From Sphingomonadales bacterium (GTDB lineage: Bacteria; Pseudomonadota; Alphaproteobacteria; Sphingomonadales; Govanellaceae): a stretch of 64,000 nt of DNA. The stretch is taken from the NCBI GenBank assembly GCA_019455285.1, contig JACFMS010000011.1:57080-121079 (forward strand), written 5' to 3'. The notes under the pieces were generated by a model, which had not been told where the DNA came from, did no database searches, and was given only the letters and a program-made list of their open reading frames with translations. Below are positions 1 through 7,088 of the stretch, piece after piece (the stretch's first letter is position 1; each line of letters starts with the position of its first letter). Position numbers and translations under genes: made by a program.

Positions 1-4
1 GCGC

Positions 5-505
5 TCAGCGCTGCGGGAAGAGGTGCGCCAGGAGTCCTTCCACGCCCTCGTCGATGACCGCATAGACGCGCTCAAATCCGGACTCATCGCGGAAGTAATA
101 GGGGTCCGTCACCTCGCTGATCGGCGTGCCCTTGGCGAACGACATCAGGAGGTGCAGGCGGTCGTGCCGGTGGTCGGGACAGAGCGCCTTCAGCGCCTGC
201 AAATTGTCGCGGTCCATGGCGATCACATAGTCGAACTCCTCGAAGTCTTCCGCCCGTACTTGGCGGGCCCGCAGCGCACGGATATCGATATGATGGCGCG
301 CCGCGACGGCGATGGAGCGACGATCCGGCGGCGATCCCGCATGCCAGTTTCCGGTACCCGCAGAGTCTGCGATGAATTCGCCATCCGCCCCCTCGATCAA
401 TCCCATTTCTGTTGCGCGCGATCGGAAGATTCCTTCCGCAAGCGGCGAGCGGCAGATGTTGCCGAGGCAGACAAAAAGAATCCGGATTACGGTTTGCACT
501 TGCAA
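5..505 (-). CDS. low-molecular-weight protein-tyrosine-phosphatase family protein
   Basis: Cytosolic phosphatase of the LMW-PTP (arsenate-reductase-like) fold, 166 aa, close to the family's usual 150-170. The N-terminus carries the P-loop CLGNICRSP (the C-x5-R-S signature, Cys at about residue 13) and the C-terminal third carries the general-acid loop DPYYF. Both catalytic elements are present, so the enzyme should be active on phosphotyrosine or a small phosphate ester. The physiological substrate cannot be read from sequence. It is divergent from the sirtuin gene, with about 96 bp between the two starts. The ATG chosen begins just before the conserved beta strand preceding the P-loop. Confidence 0.88.
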   Translation of the reverse strand: MQVQTVIRILFVCLGNICRSPLAEGIFRSRATEMGLIEGADGEFIADSAGTGNWHAGSPPDRRSIAVAARHHIDIRALRARQVRAEDFEEFDYVIAMDRDNLQALKALCPDHRHDRLHLLMSFAKGTPISEVTDPYYFRDESGFERVYAVIDEGVEGLLAHLFPQR

Positions 506-601
506 TCTTTCTCGTTTCGGATGATAACCATACCGCTAAGCACCCGCGCATGATGCGCGAGAGACGAATGAAGGGCAAGAGGAGCGGCGTTTAGAAAAGG
601 C

Positions 602-1318
602 ATGCCCGCCGCATACGAGCATATCGTGATCCTCACCGGGGCAGGTATTTCCGCAGAGTCCGGATTGGATACTTTTCGCGATAAAAACGGCATCTGGTCC
701 AAGTACGCCATCGACGAGGTGGCGACGCCGCAAGCCTTTCGCCGCGATCCCCAGAAGGTTCATGACTTCTATAACATGCGCCGCCGCCGCGTGCGGGAGG
801 CGCAGCCCAATGCCGCCCATTACGCACTGGCCCGCCTGGAAGAAGCGCACGACGGCGAGGTATGGGTGGTGACCCAGAACGTCGATGATCTGCACGAGCG
901 CGCCGGCAGCCGGCGCCTCATTCACATGCATGGCGAGATCCTCAAGGTGCGCTGCCCGGCGTGCGGCGCAGTCCTTCATTGGGAGGAGGATCTGACGCCC
1001 GAGACGCCCTGCCCCGCCTGCGATACGGTCGGTTGTTTACGGCCGCATATCGTATGGTTTGGCGAAATGCCGTTCGAGATGGACGCCATCGAACGGCGCC
1101 TTGAAGAATGCGACCTGTTCGTCTCCATCGGGACGTCAGGCAATGTATATCCGGCCGCTGGTTTCATCCAATCAGTGCGCCGGAACGGAACTGCGCAGAC
1201 TGTAGAGCTGAATCTTGACCCGTCACTTGGTGAAGATTTGTTTACTCTTAAGCTTTATGGTCCCGCAGGCGAGGTCGTGCCAATGTTTGTAGAGCGTTTG
1301 TTGGCCGGCCAAGTTTGA
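602..1318 (+). CDS. cobB: NAD-dependent protein deacylase, sirtuin family (CobB-like)
   Basis: NAD+-dependent lysine deacylase, 238 aa, the normal size for a bacterial class III (SIRT5-like) sirtuin. Visible motifs are GAGISAESG for NAD binding, FRDKNGIW, TQNVDDLHERAG, the catalytic HMHGE, and a zinc knuckle of two CPxC pairs (CPACG and CPACD). The Y-x-x-R pair in FYNMRRR marks sirtuins that remove acidic acyl groups such as succinyl, so desuccinylation is possible alongside deacetylation; this is inference from family knowledge. The next gene starts 26 bp downstream on the same strand and encodes an extremely lysine-rich protein, a conceivable substrate. Confidence 0.93.
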   Translation: MPAAYEHIVILTGAGISAESGLDTFRDKNGIWSKYAIDEVATPQAFRRDPQKVHDFYNMRRRRVREAQPNAAHYALARLEEAHDGEVWVVTQNVDDLHERAGSRRLIHMHGEILKVRCPACGAVLHWEEDLTPETPCPACDTVGCLRPHIVWFGEMPFEMDAIERRLEECDLFVSIGTSGNVYPAAGFIQSVRRNGTAQTVELNLDPSLGEDLFTLKLYGPAGEVVPMFVERLLAGQV

Positions 1319-1343
1319 GGCTCATAAGGGAGAGGAGATTGAT

Positions 1344-1667
1344 ATGGCCCGGAAGCCCAAGACTGTAGCGAGTGAAACTGCCCCGGCGAAGAAGCCGGCA
1401 CGTAAGCGTAAGAAGGCTGCTCCCGCCAGAGCGAAGAAAGCTCCGGCGAAGCGCAAAGCCGCCGCCAAGAAGGCCCCGGCGAAGCGCAAAGTAGCCAAGA
1501 AGCCAGCCAAGCGCAAAGCCGCCGCCAAGAAGAAGGCCCCGGCGAAACGCAAGGCCGCCAAGAAGCCAGCCAAACGCAAAGCCGCCGCCAAGAAGAAGGC
1601 CCCGGCGAAACGCAAGGCCGCCAAGAAGGCTCCCGCGAAGCGTAAAGCTCGCCAAAAAAAAAAGTAG
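1344..1667 (+). CDS. histone H1-like Lys/Ala/Pro-rich protein, zero-frame part (107 aa)
   Basis: Highly basic low-complexity protein built from repeated AAKKxPAKRK-type units, like the C-terminal tails of eukaryotic H1 and bacterial H1-like DNA-binding proteins. A strong ribosome binding site (GGGAGAGGAGA, 1329-1339) precedes the ATG. The zero frame ends at TAG 1665-1667 directly after a run of ten A (1654-1663). The same basic composition continues without a break in the -1 frame and leads into a pterin-4a-carbinolamine dehydratase domain, so this is probably the first half of a roughly 260 aa protein. Alternatives are a genuine truncation or a homopolymer sequencing error. DNA binding is inferred from composition only. 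Confidence 0.8.
   Translation: MARKPKTVASETAPAKKPARKRKKAAPARAKKAPAKRKAAAKKAPAKRKVAKKPAKRKAAAKKKAPAKRKAAKKPAKRKAAAKKKAPAKRKAAKKAPAKRKARQKKK
1497..1622 (+). repeat. 63-bp tandem duplication inside the H1-like gene
   Basis: Positions 1497-1559 and 1560-1622 are two head-to-tail copies of a 63-nt (21-codon) unit that differ at one base by eye (AAG versus AAA codon in the KPAKRK segment). The duplication preserves the frame and lengthens the basic tail. Shorter related units (AAGCGCAAAGCCGCC) occur upstream. Near identity implies a recent or continuously homogenised duplication. Confidence 0.85.
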
Positions 1668-1711
1668 CGGTACCTAGCGCACGCGCCGCTAAACCAGCGG
1701 CGCGTAAGCGC
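1654..1711 (+). promoter_or_regulatory. candidate -1 frameshift site: A10 run with A_AAA_AAG heptamer, stop codon and stem-loop
   Basis: The run of ten A at 1654-1663 followed by G gives, in the reading frame of the H1-like ORF, the heptamer A_AAA_AAG (1658-1664), the same slippery sequence used by E. coli dnaX. The zero-frame TAG follows at once (1665-1667). Downstream lies a perfect 9-bp hairpin: arm CGCGCCGCT 1682-1690, loop AAACC, arm AGCGGCGCG 1696-1704. A further GCGC/GCGC pair (1677-1680 with 1708-1711) can extend it. A -1 slip makes the next codon GTA at 1664 and opens the frame to 2125. Transcriptional slippage on A10 would give the same fusion. A sequencing error in the homopolymer is the main alternative. 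Confidence 0.55.
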
Positions 1712-1780
1712 ACGGTTCGCAAGTCTGTTGCGAAGAAACCGGCGTCCGCCCCTCTATCTCCGGCAAGCGCAGGAAAGAAA

Positions 1781-2125
1781 GTGGGAGCGGCGCCGGTCGC
1801 AACAAAGAAGATCCCCGGGCGTGGCAAGCGCGCCAAAGCTCCCGCCAAACTCAAGGCGGGAAAGTCTGCCTCCGGCCTTACCGGCTGGAACAAGGTCAGC
1901 GGCCGCGACGCCATCGCCAAGACATTCGTTTTCCCCGATTTCAATCAAGCATTCAGTTTCATGGGCCGCGTCGCCATGGAGGCCGAGCGCCTGGGCCATC
2001 ACCCCGAGTGGCGCAATGACTACAATCGCGTTGAAGTGACCCTGACCACCCATAAAGTCGGCCGCGTCACCAGCCGCGATATCGCTTTCGCCAAGATCAT
2101 CGACCAGCTGGCGGGCCTGGCATAA
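1781..2125 (+). CDS. pterin-4a-carbinolamine dehydratase domain (likely -1 frame continuation of the H1-like ORF)
   Basis: PCD family domain that dehydrates 4a-hydroxytetrahydropterins and, in some homologues, acts as a transcription coactivator. The signature covers ERLGHHPEW (the paired catalytic His), the following N-x-Y, and THKVGRVTSRD, about 80 residues and normal for the family. The frame is open from 1664, and residues read there (AARKRTVRKSVAKKP) continue the basic tail of the upstream ORF, giving a fused protein of about 260 aa. The GTG at 1781 with AGGAAAG upstream could also start a stand-alone 114 aa product. No aromatic amino acid hydroxylase is visible nearby. Confidence 0.82.
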   Translation: MGAAPVATKKIPGRGKRAKAPAKLKAGKSASGLTGWNKVSGRDAIAKTFVFPDFNQAFSFMGRVAMEAERLGHHPEWRNDYNRVEVTLTTHKVGRVTSRDIAFAKIIDQLAGLA

Positions 2126-2145
2126 ATGACTTAATCGCACATGAG

Positions 2146-2172
2146 AAAAGGGGGCTTAGAGGCCCCCTTTTT
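2146..2172. terminator. bidirectional rho-independent terminator
   Basis: Stem AAAAGGGGGC (2146-2155) pairs with GCCCCCTTTT (2162-2171) around a six-base loop. The A-tract before it and T-tract after it suit termination on both strands. It lies between the dehydratase gene (plus strand) and the SDR gene (minus strand), whose 3' ends converge here. Confidence 0.85.
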
Positions 2173-2199
2173 CATTGGCGTATTGCCGCTTAGAGAAGA

Positions 2200-2961
2200 T
2201 CAGCGCGGCGCTAAACGGATGGCGCCATCGAGGCGGATCGTCTCGCCATTGAGCATGCGGTTCTCGCAGATATGCCGGGCCAACGCGGCATACTCCGCCG
2301 GCTCGCCCAGACGCTTGGGGAAGGGCACGCTGGCGCCCAAAGCATCCTGGATATTCTGCGGCAGGCCCTTCATCATCGGCGTCAAGAACAGGCCGGGCGC
2401 AATGGTGCACACCCGAATACCGTCACCCGCCAGATCACGGGCGATGGGCACCGTCATACTGACCACGCCGCCTTTTGACGCCGAGTAAGCGACCTGACCG
2501 ATCTGCCCTTCGTACGCGGCGACGGACGCGGTGTTGACGATGACGCCCCGCTCGCCGTCCACCAGCGGATCCAGCGCAGCCATGCGCGCGGCCGTCAAGC
2601 GGATGCAATTGAAGGTGCCGATAAGGTTGACCTGGATCAGCTTGGTGAAGCGCCCCAAGTCATGAGGCACGCCCTTGGCTACCGTCTTCTCGCCGATGGC
2701 GATGCCGGCGCAGTTGACGAGCACGCGGGCTTGGCCATGGGCCTTGGCGCCGACGTCGAGACCGGCGTTGACGCTGGCTTCATCCGCAACGTCAACTTTG
2801 GCGAAGGCGCCGCCGATATCCTTGGCAACCGCCTGCCCTCGCTCCTCATTGAGATCAAAAATCGTCACTTTCGCACCCGCCTTGGCGAGTTCCCGCGCCG
2901 TTGCTTCGCCGAGACCGGAGGCGCCCCCGGTGACCACGGCTGCCGTACCTTGCAAGTTCAT
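2200..2961 (-). CDS. SDR family NAD(P)-dependent oxidoreductase (3-hydroxyacyl-CoA dehydrogenase type)
   Basis: Classical short-chain dehydrogenase, 253 aa from the ATG at 2961. It has the [10 protein letters not shown] nucleotide-binding motif, an aspartate after the second beta strand (FDLNEE) that favours NAD, NCAGIA, the catalytic Ser in [11 protein letters not shown] and the Y-x3-K in YSASKGG. The extra segment with [14 protein letters not shown] and the whole pattern resemble HSD17B10-like 2-methyl-3-hydroxybutyryl-CoA dehydrogenases. A longer frame reaches 3186, but the upstream residues do not look like protein and run through the operator at 2994-3014. The same palindrome precedes the 4-hydroxybenzoyl-CoA reductase and the CoA ligase, which suggests a beta-oxidation-type role in the aromatic regulon (inference). 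Confidence 0.88.
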   Translation of the reverse strand: MNLQGTAAVVTGGASGLGEATARELAKAGAKVTIFDLNEERGQAVAKDIGGAFAKVDVADEASVNAGLDVGAKAHGQARVLVNCAGIAIGEKTVAKGVPHDLGRFTKLIQVNLIGTFNCIRLTAARMAALDPLVDGERGVIVNTASVAAYEGQIGQVAYSASKGGVVSMTVPIARDLAGDGIRVCTIAPGLFLTPMMKGLPQNIQDALGASVPFPKRLGEPAEYAALARHICENRMLNGETIRLDGAIRLAPR

Positions 2962-2993
2962 TGGTCCATCAACTCCATTTATCTGTTGGGTAT

Positions 2994-3014
2994 ATTGTTC
3001 TGATGCGGAACAAT
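2994..3014. promoter_or_regulatory. palindromic operator, copy 1 (probable MarR site)
   Basis: ATTGTTC (2994-3000), seven-base spacer, GAACAAT (3008-3014): a perfect 7-7-7 inverted repeat 33 bp upstream of the SDR start and about 60 bp upstream of the divergent DUF3047 gene. The same arms with the same spacing occur at 7035-7055, and a near copy at 13120-13140. Binding by the MarR protein at 11046-11510 is inferred from this distribution. Confidence 0.7.
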
Positions 3015-3075
3015 TCTTAGCGCCGCACGCCCCCCCTTGCAAGGGAGTGTATAATGTCCCCCGGAGACGATGCTT

Positions 3076-3732
3076 ATGTCGGTCACTGTGGTTTTGCTGA
3101 TGATGGCTCTGGCAATGCCGTTGACCCGGCCCGAGGACGCCGGGGCGTGGCATTTGGTCACCTTCCCGCATCTCCCGACCACCCATTTTGACATCACTCC
3201 TCAGGGCGTGCGGGTGGCGGCGGATAAAAGCTCGGCGATGCTGGTGCGCCGGCTCAACCCCGGCGTGGCGGCAAAGACGGCAACATGGATGTGGCGCGTT
3301 GATGTTCCCGTGCCGGCCACGGACCTGACGCGCAAGGGCAAGGATGATCGTACGCTAGCGGTTCATTTCTGGTTTGCGGCGGAGAAGAAGCCAAATTTTT
3401 GGGCGCGGCTGGGTGGCCTGGTTCGCAACCAACGCGGCTTGCCAACCACTGGCCATGCGCTCAGCTATACCTGGGGCGGCGATGCGGCGATCGGCGCGGT
3501 GCTGCCCAACCCTTTTCTCAAAAATGACGGCGCCATCATCATCCTGCAACCGGCCAGGGAACCTACCGGCGTTTGGCGATCAGAAGCCGTCAACTTGGCG
3601 GCGGACTACCGGCGCATCTTCGGTGCGGACGCGCCGCCCCTTGTCGCCGTCGCGCTGTCCGGCGACAGCGACGACACGGGAACAATGAGTGTAGGGTGGG
3701 TGAAGGAGCTGACGATCACCGTTACGCCATAA
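3076..3732 (+). CDS. DUF3047 domain protein, exported
   Basis: Protein of 218 aa with an N-terminal hydrophobic segment (VVLLMMALAMP) that looks like a signal peptide, so probably periplasmic. The remainder matches my memory of DUF3047: an alternating beta-rich domain with WMWRVD, a conserved HFWF segment, a YTWGG segment and a C-terminal DSDDTG. No catalytic motif or biochemical function is known to me. I chose the ATG at 3076 because GGAG at 3063-3066 is well spaced from it; the ATG at 3070 is too close. TATAAT at 3050-3055 may be its -10 element. The 3' end overlaps the convergent dehydratase gene by 11 bp. Confidence 0.75.
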   Translation: MSVTVVLLMMALAMPLTRPEDAGAWHLVTFPHLPTTHFDITPQGVRVAADKSSAMLVRRLNPGVAAKTATWMWRVDVPVPATDLTRKGKDDRTLAVHFWFAAEKKPNFWARLGGLVRNQRGLPTTGHALSYTWGGDAAIGAVLPNPFLKNDGAIIILQPAREPTGVWRSEAVNLAADYRRIFGADAPPLVAVALSGDSDDTGTMSVGWVKELTITVTP

Positions 3733-4699
3733 GTTTCTGGAAGGTCGCCAGGTCGATGTTGGAGCCGCAGAGGATGATGGCGACGCGCTTGGCCTTCAGG
3801 CGCTGCCGCAAGGGACCAATGGCGCCGGCCAACGCCGCCGCGCCGCCCGGCTCCACCACTAGCTTTAAGTCGTCATAAAGGAGCCGCATGGCGTCAAGAA
3901 GCGCGCTGTCGGGAAGCATCACCACATCATCCAGATTATCACGACACAGCGCGAACGTGGTGGGACCGGTGAACGGCGGCGCCAAGCTGTCGGCGATGGT
4001 GCGAATGTCTGTCAAGGCAACCGGCGCGCCGGCGGCCAGCGAGCGCGTTATCACCGGCGCACCTTCCGGCTCGACGCCGTAAACCTTGATCTCTGGGCGC
4101 GCCAGTTTCGCCGCCGTCGCCACGCCGGCCGCCAGACCGCCGCCGCCGACGCCGACCACGATGGCGTCAAGGGCATCGATATCCTCGACGATCTCCAATC
4201 CCAAGGTGCCGGAGCCGAGCACGGTAAACGGTCCTTCGAAGGGATGAACCATGGTCATGCCGTCGCGGGCGACAATCTCCTCCGCCCGCGCCCGGGCGCT
4301 TACGGCGTCCGCTTCGATGATCAGGTCAGCGCCATAAGCGGCTGCCCGCGCGCGCCGCGCCGGATTGGCGCTCGCCACCATCACCACCTTGGCCGGTACG
4401 CCCAAAGCATGACCGGCATAGGCCAGCGCGATGGCATGGTTGCCGGCGCTAAATCCGGTAATGCCACGCGCCCTTATTTCAGGAGAAAGACGGGATAGAA
4501 CCGAAATGACGCCGCGCGCCTTGAATGTGCCGGAAACCTGGAACAGCTCGCACTTAAGGTAAGCCTCAATATCATTGCCCAGGCAGCGCTCGGCGCCATC
4601 GCCGCGCCAGCGAAAAACCGGCGTGCGGCGGATATAAGGGGCAATCAATCGCGCCGTTTCGCTTACGCCGGCAATGGAAAAATCAGCGTTTTTGCTCAT
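3722..4699 (-). CDS. threonine/serine dehydratase family PLP enzyme (fold type II)
   Basis: PLP-dependent ammonia-lyase, 325 aa, the size of a catalytic domain without the C-terminal ACT regulatory domain, so resembling catabolic threonine dehydratase or serine/threo-hydroxyaspartate racemase-dehydratases. The PLP lysine lies in SGTFKARG, the substrate loop is SAGNHAIALA and the phosphate-binding glycine loop is VGVGGGGLAAG. Start at 4699 is supported by GAGGGG just upstream and by homology beginning after MSKNADF. It deaminates a hydroxy amino acid to a 2-oxoacid; the preferred substrate cannot be told apart here. Its end overlaps the DUF3047 gene. Confidence 0.85.
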   Translation of the reverse strand: MSKNADFSIAGVSETARLIAPYIRRTPVFRWRGDGAERCLGNDIEAYLKCELFQVSGTFKARGVISVLSRLSPEIRARGITGFSAGNHAIALAYAGHALGVPAKVVMVASANPARRARAAAYGADLIIEADAVSARARAEEIVARDGMTMVHPFEGPFTVLGSGTLGLEIVEDIDALDAIVVGVGGGGLAAGVATAAKLARPEIKVYGVEPEGAPVITRSLAAGAPVALTDIRTIADSLAPPFTGPTTFALCRDNLDDVVMLPDSALLDAMRLLYDDLKLVVEPGGAAALAGAIGPLRQRLKAKRVAIILCGSNIDLATFQKLMA

Positions 4700-4891
4700 C
4701 TTTTGCCCCTCATATCCCGTACTTTCCCATAGCCTTTTGCGTAAAGTTGTGCATTTATGGCCCATTTTGCTGCATTGGTCGACGATCTTGCCGCAAAAAC
4801 TATTTCAAAATACATCATTTTCGCCCTTGTTTTCCGCATAAAAGCGTGATTCTCTAGGCAATCGGTTTTGCATAAAAGGGAGCCTCCACTA

Positions 4892-5278
4892 ATGGCACGT
4901 AAACCAGCCACTAAAGCCAAAGCTAAAGCTAAACCCGCGAAGAAGGCCGCCCCGGCCAAAGCTGCGCGCAAGCCGGCGAAAGCTGCTGCCAAAGCAACGC
5001 CATCGGTGGTCACCTTGAAGCACCTGGCGGCGGAAATCGCCGCGGCCCATGAAATGGCCAAGAAGCAGGCTGAGACGATCATGAACGACGTGGTTGATCT
5101 TCTGGTGAAGAACCTGAAGAAGGGCGTTCGCATCCGTCTTGCCGGGCTTGGCGTTCTGCAGGTCAGGAAGCGCGCCGCCCGCATGGGCCGCAACCCCGCC
5201 ACCGGCGAAGCGATCAAGATCAAGGCCAGCAAGAAAGTCGCCTTCCGCGCCGCCAAGGAGCTGAAGGAAGCGATCTAG
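4892..5278 (+). CDS. HU family DNA-binding protein with basic N-terminal tail
   Basis: Nucleoid protein of 128 aa. Residues 1-37 or so are a Lys/Ala/Pro-rich tail (KAKAKAKPAKKAAPAK style), and the rest is a complete HU/IHF fold ending with GRNPATGE, KIKASKKVAFRAAKELKEA, the DNA-binding arm and last helix. Ordinary HU is about 90 aa, so the tail is an extension like those of some actinobacterial and deinococcal HU proteins, here on the N-terminal side. ATG at 4892 is chosen because AAGGGAG (4877-4883) is correctly spaced; a frame from 4868 adds eight unlikely residues. A strong terminator follows. Confidence 0.9.
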   Translation: MARKPATKAKAKAKPAKKAAPAKAARKPAKAAAKATPSVVTLKHLAAEIAAAHEMAKKQAETIMNDVVDLLVKNLKKGVRIRLAGLGVLQVRKRAARMGRNPATGEAIKIKASKKVAFRAAKELKEAI

Positions 5279-5320
5279 TCTTACTTGCGTTCCCGCAAGG
5301 GAATGATGGCTAAAATTTAA

Positions 5321-5357
5321 AACGCGGATGGGGGAATGCCCGTCCGCGTTTGTTTTT
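5321..5357 (+). terminator. rho-independent terminator after the HU gene
   Basis: ACGCGGATGGG (5322-5332) pairs with CCCGTCCGCGT (5339-5349), an 11-bp stem with one G-T pair and a six-base loop, followed by TTGTTTTTT. It ends the HU transcript, and on the other strand it lies 10 bp beyond the MobA-like gene's stop. Confidence 0.88.
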
Positions 5358-5367
5358 TATGACCGCA

Positions 5368-5958
5368 TCAATTTTGGCCTTGGAAATCCTCGTTGGTATC
5401 GAAGTCAGCAAGAAGATCAGGCGATGCCTCAACCCTCGCCACACGGGTCAGCGCGGCGACGATTTTTCGGGCCCCGACGTCGCCATCAAGGGTCAACAGC
5501 GGTTCGGCGTGACGGCGGCAGAAGATGGCCGGCGGCGTGATGTGATCGCCCACCACGCAGATGGCGGCATCGATATTAGTTGACATCGCGGCCGTCAGTT
5601 TTTCGATCAGTTGGGCGCTGACGAACGGCATGTCGGCGAGGCAAACCATCACCGCTTGCGACCGCTTGTCCTGCAGCGCCCGCGCCACGCCCAACGCCAG
5701 GGAATGCCCCTGCCCCCGCGCCGGCTCGGGGTTGGCGATAACGGTGAAATTACGGTGGGCAAAAAGCTCGGCGATGTGGACGTCGGGCTCGGCAACAACG
5801 GCGATACGCTCCAAGACCGGCATTGTCGTCAGCGTGTCGGCGACATGAGCGGCCAGCGGCTTGCCGCGCAATGGCCGCGCCAGCTTGTTTTCCCCAGGGT
5901 GACGTTTCGACAACCCCGCGGCCAGCACAACCACCGATACGGCCGTCAGCGGGATCAT
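5368..5958 (-). CDS. MobA/MocA-like nucleotidyltransferase
   Basis: NTP-transferase-3 family protein, 196 aa, like MocA or the CoxI-linked cytidylyltransferases that form molybdopterin cytosine dinucleotide. The N-terminal LAAGLSKR with the downstream NKL lysine is the nucleotide-binding signature, and LADMPFV holds the metal-binding Asp. It overlaps the upstream xdhC-like gene by 4 bp (ATGA), so the two are translationally coupled. Since Hcr-type molybdenum hydroxylases use the cytosine dinucleotide cofactor, it probably matures the enzyme encoded divergently at 7089-10878 (inference from context). Confidence 0.85.
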   Translation of the reverse strand: MIPLTAVSVVVLAAGLSKRHPGENKLARPLRGKPLAAHVADTLTTMPVLERIAVVAEPDVHIAELFAHRNFTVIANPEPARGQGHSLALGVARALQDKRSQAVMVCLADMPFVSAQLIEKLTAAMSTNIDAAICVVGDHITPPAIFCRRHAEPLLTLDGDVGARKIVAALTRVARVEASPDLLADFDTNEDFQGQN

Positions 5959-6914
5959 ATTTTTAACTCAAGCTGCCGGTAGCGGTCGACCACTTCCGCC
6001 AAGACCGAGATCGCCAGAATGGCCGGATCGCGGGCGGAAGGAATGAGTCCGATGGGGCCGCCGATACGGGCAAGCGTCGCCTCATCGACGCCCGCATGCC
6101 GCAGGTTGTCCAAGCGCGTGGCCTGCGTACGCTTGCTGCCCAGGGCGCCGATATAAAACGCTGGTCCGCTCAAGGCCGCCTTGATCAGGGGATACTCCAG
6201 TTCGTGTTCGTGAAAGAGGAAGATAAAGGCCGTCCACTGGTCGTTGGGCAAGGGCGGGATATGCTGCACGCTAGTCAACTGGAAAACCTGCGCGTCATGG
6301 GCCTGGCACAGCGCCAGAATGCTTTCGTCTGAGCTGTAGGCCAGCACCTCATAGCCCGCTGCGCTCGCAAGCCGCGTCATCATTTCCAGTTCGGCGCCGC
6401 TGCCCACCAGAATGAAGCGCAAGGCCGGCGCGTACCGGCGCAGGAATTTATCCTCGACCCAGCCCGTGGCAACCTTGCTATCATCGAGAAACTCGACCTT
6501 GCCCCCTTGCGGCTCGAACGCCAGCCCGAACGGCTGCCGGCGTTCCATGGCGGTCAGGCAGCGGTCAAGAAGCGCCAGATCGGGATCGACATGGATGTGG
6601 AACGCCATGCCGCCGCCGCACGGCAGCCGGAAATCGAGATATTGCGAATTTTCGCCATAACGGACGATGCGATCGGCGTTGTCCTTCATCGCGGTGACGG
6701 CATCACCCGCCACCGCCTGCTCCAGGCAACCGCTGGTCACATAGCCCACCCGGTCGCCGGTGATGGATACCGCCATATGGGAGCCCCGCGGGCGCGGTCC
6801 GGTGCGTTCGATATCGGTCACCGTCACCAGGGCGGCAGGCTGCCCTTGCCGCCGTAAGGTCCGTAGAAACTGGAAAATCTGTTTGTCTGATTGCGCGTAG
6901 GTCGTCGGTACCAT
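5955..6914 (-). CDS. XdhC/CoxI family molybdenum hydroxylase maturation factor
   Basis: 319 aa protein with two family domains. The N-terminal XdhC/CoxI part contains GPRPRGSHMAVS and YVTSGCLEQAV, and the C-terminal Rossmann-like XdhC_C part contains the FILVGSGAELEMM strand and the FYIGALGSKRT and RIGGPIGLIPSARDP motifs. XdhC proteins bind molybdenum cofactor and support its sulfuration and insertion into xanthine-dehydrogenase-type enzymes. It is divergent from hcrC with 174 bp between the starts and is the first gene of a pair with the MobA-like protein. Confidence 0.9.
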   Translation of the reverse strand: MVPTTYAQSDKQIFQFLRTLRRQGQPAALVTVTDIERTGPRPRGSHMAVSITGDRVGYVTSGCLEQAVAGDAVTAMKDNADRIVRYGENSQYLDFRLPCGGGMAFHIHVDPDLALLDRCLTAMERRQPFGLAFEPQGGKVEFLDDSKVATGWVEDKFLRRYAPALRFILVGSGAELEMMTRLASAAGYEVLAYSSDESILALCQAHDAQVFQLTSVQHIPPLPNDQWTAFIFLFHEHELEYPLIKAALSGPAFYIGALGSKRTQATRLDNLRHAGVDEATLARIGGPIGLIPSARDPAILAISVLAEVVDRYRQLELKI

Positions 6915-7034
6915 GGTTTATCCAATACTTTATTCTTAAACCTTACGCCCCGCCGCCTGGACCGATCAAGCGCCATCCCCCTGACAAGACGTAGATTCTG
7001 ATTGTGCCATACACGGCTTTGCGCTAGGATACAG

Positions 7035-7055
7035 ATTGTTCGGTACCAGAACAAT
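7035..7055. promoter_or_regulatory. palindromic operator, copy 2 (probable MarR site)
   Basis: ATTGTTC (7035-7041), spacer GGTACCA, GAACAAT (7049-7055). The arms and spacing are identical to the site at 2994-3014. It ends 33 bp before the hcrC start and lies in the divergent xdhC/hcrC promoter region, where a bound repressor could block both directions. Confidence 0.72.
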
Positions 7056-7088
7056 ATATATCTGCGGATTTAGCGAAAGAAGGCGGCC

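Noticed and set aside
1344..1667. Possible CRISPR-like or minisatellite array
   Set aside because: The repeats are in-frame codon repeats of a basic protein with no spacers and no cas genes; only the 63-bp tandem duplication is reported.
1255..1944. 229-codon minus-strand frame across the H1-like gene
   Set aside because: The translation is the mirror of the Lys/Ala repeat (repeated LASWRPCVSPGPS type units), an artefact of the low-complexity DNA.
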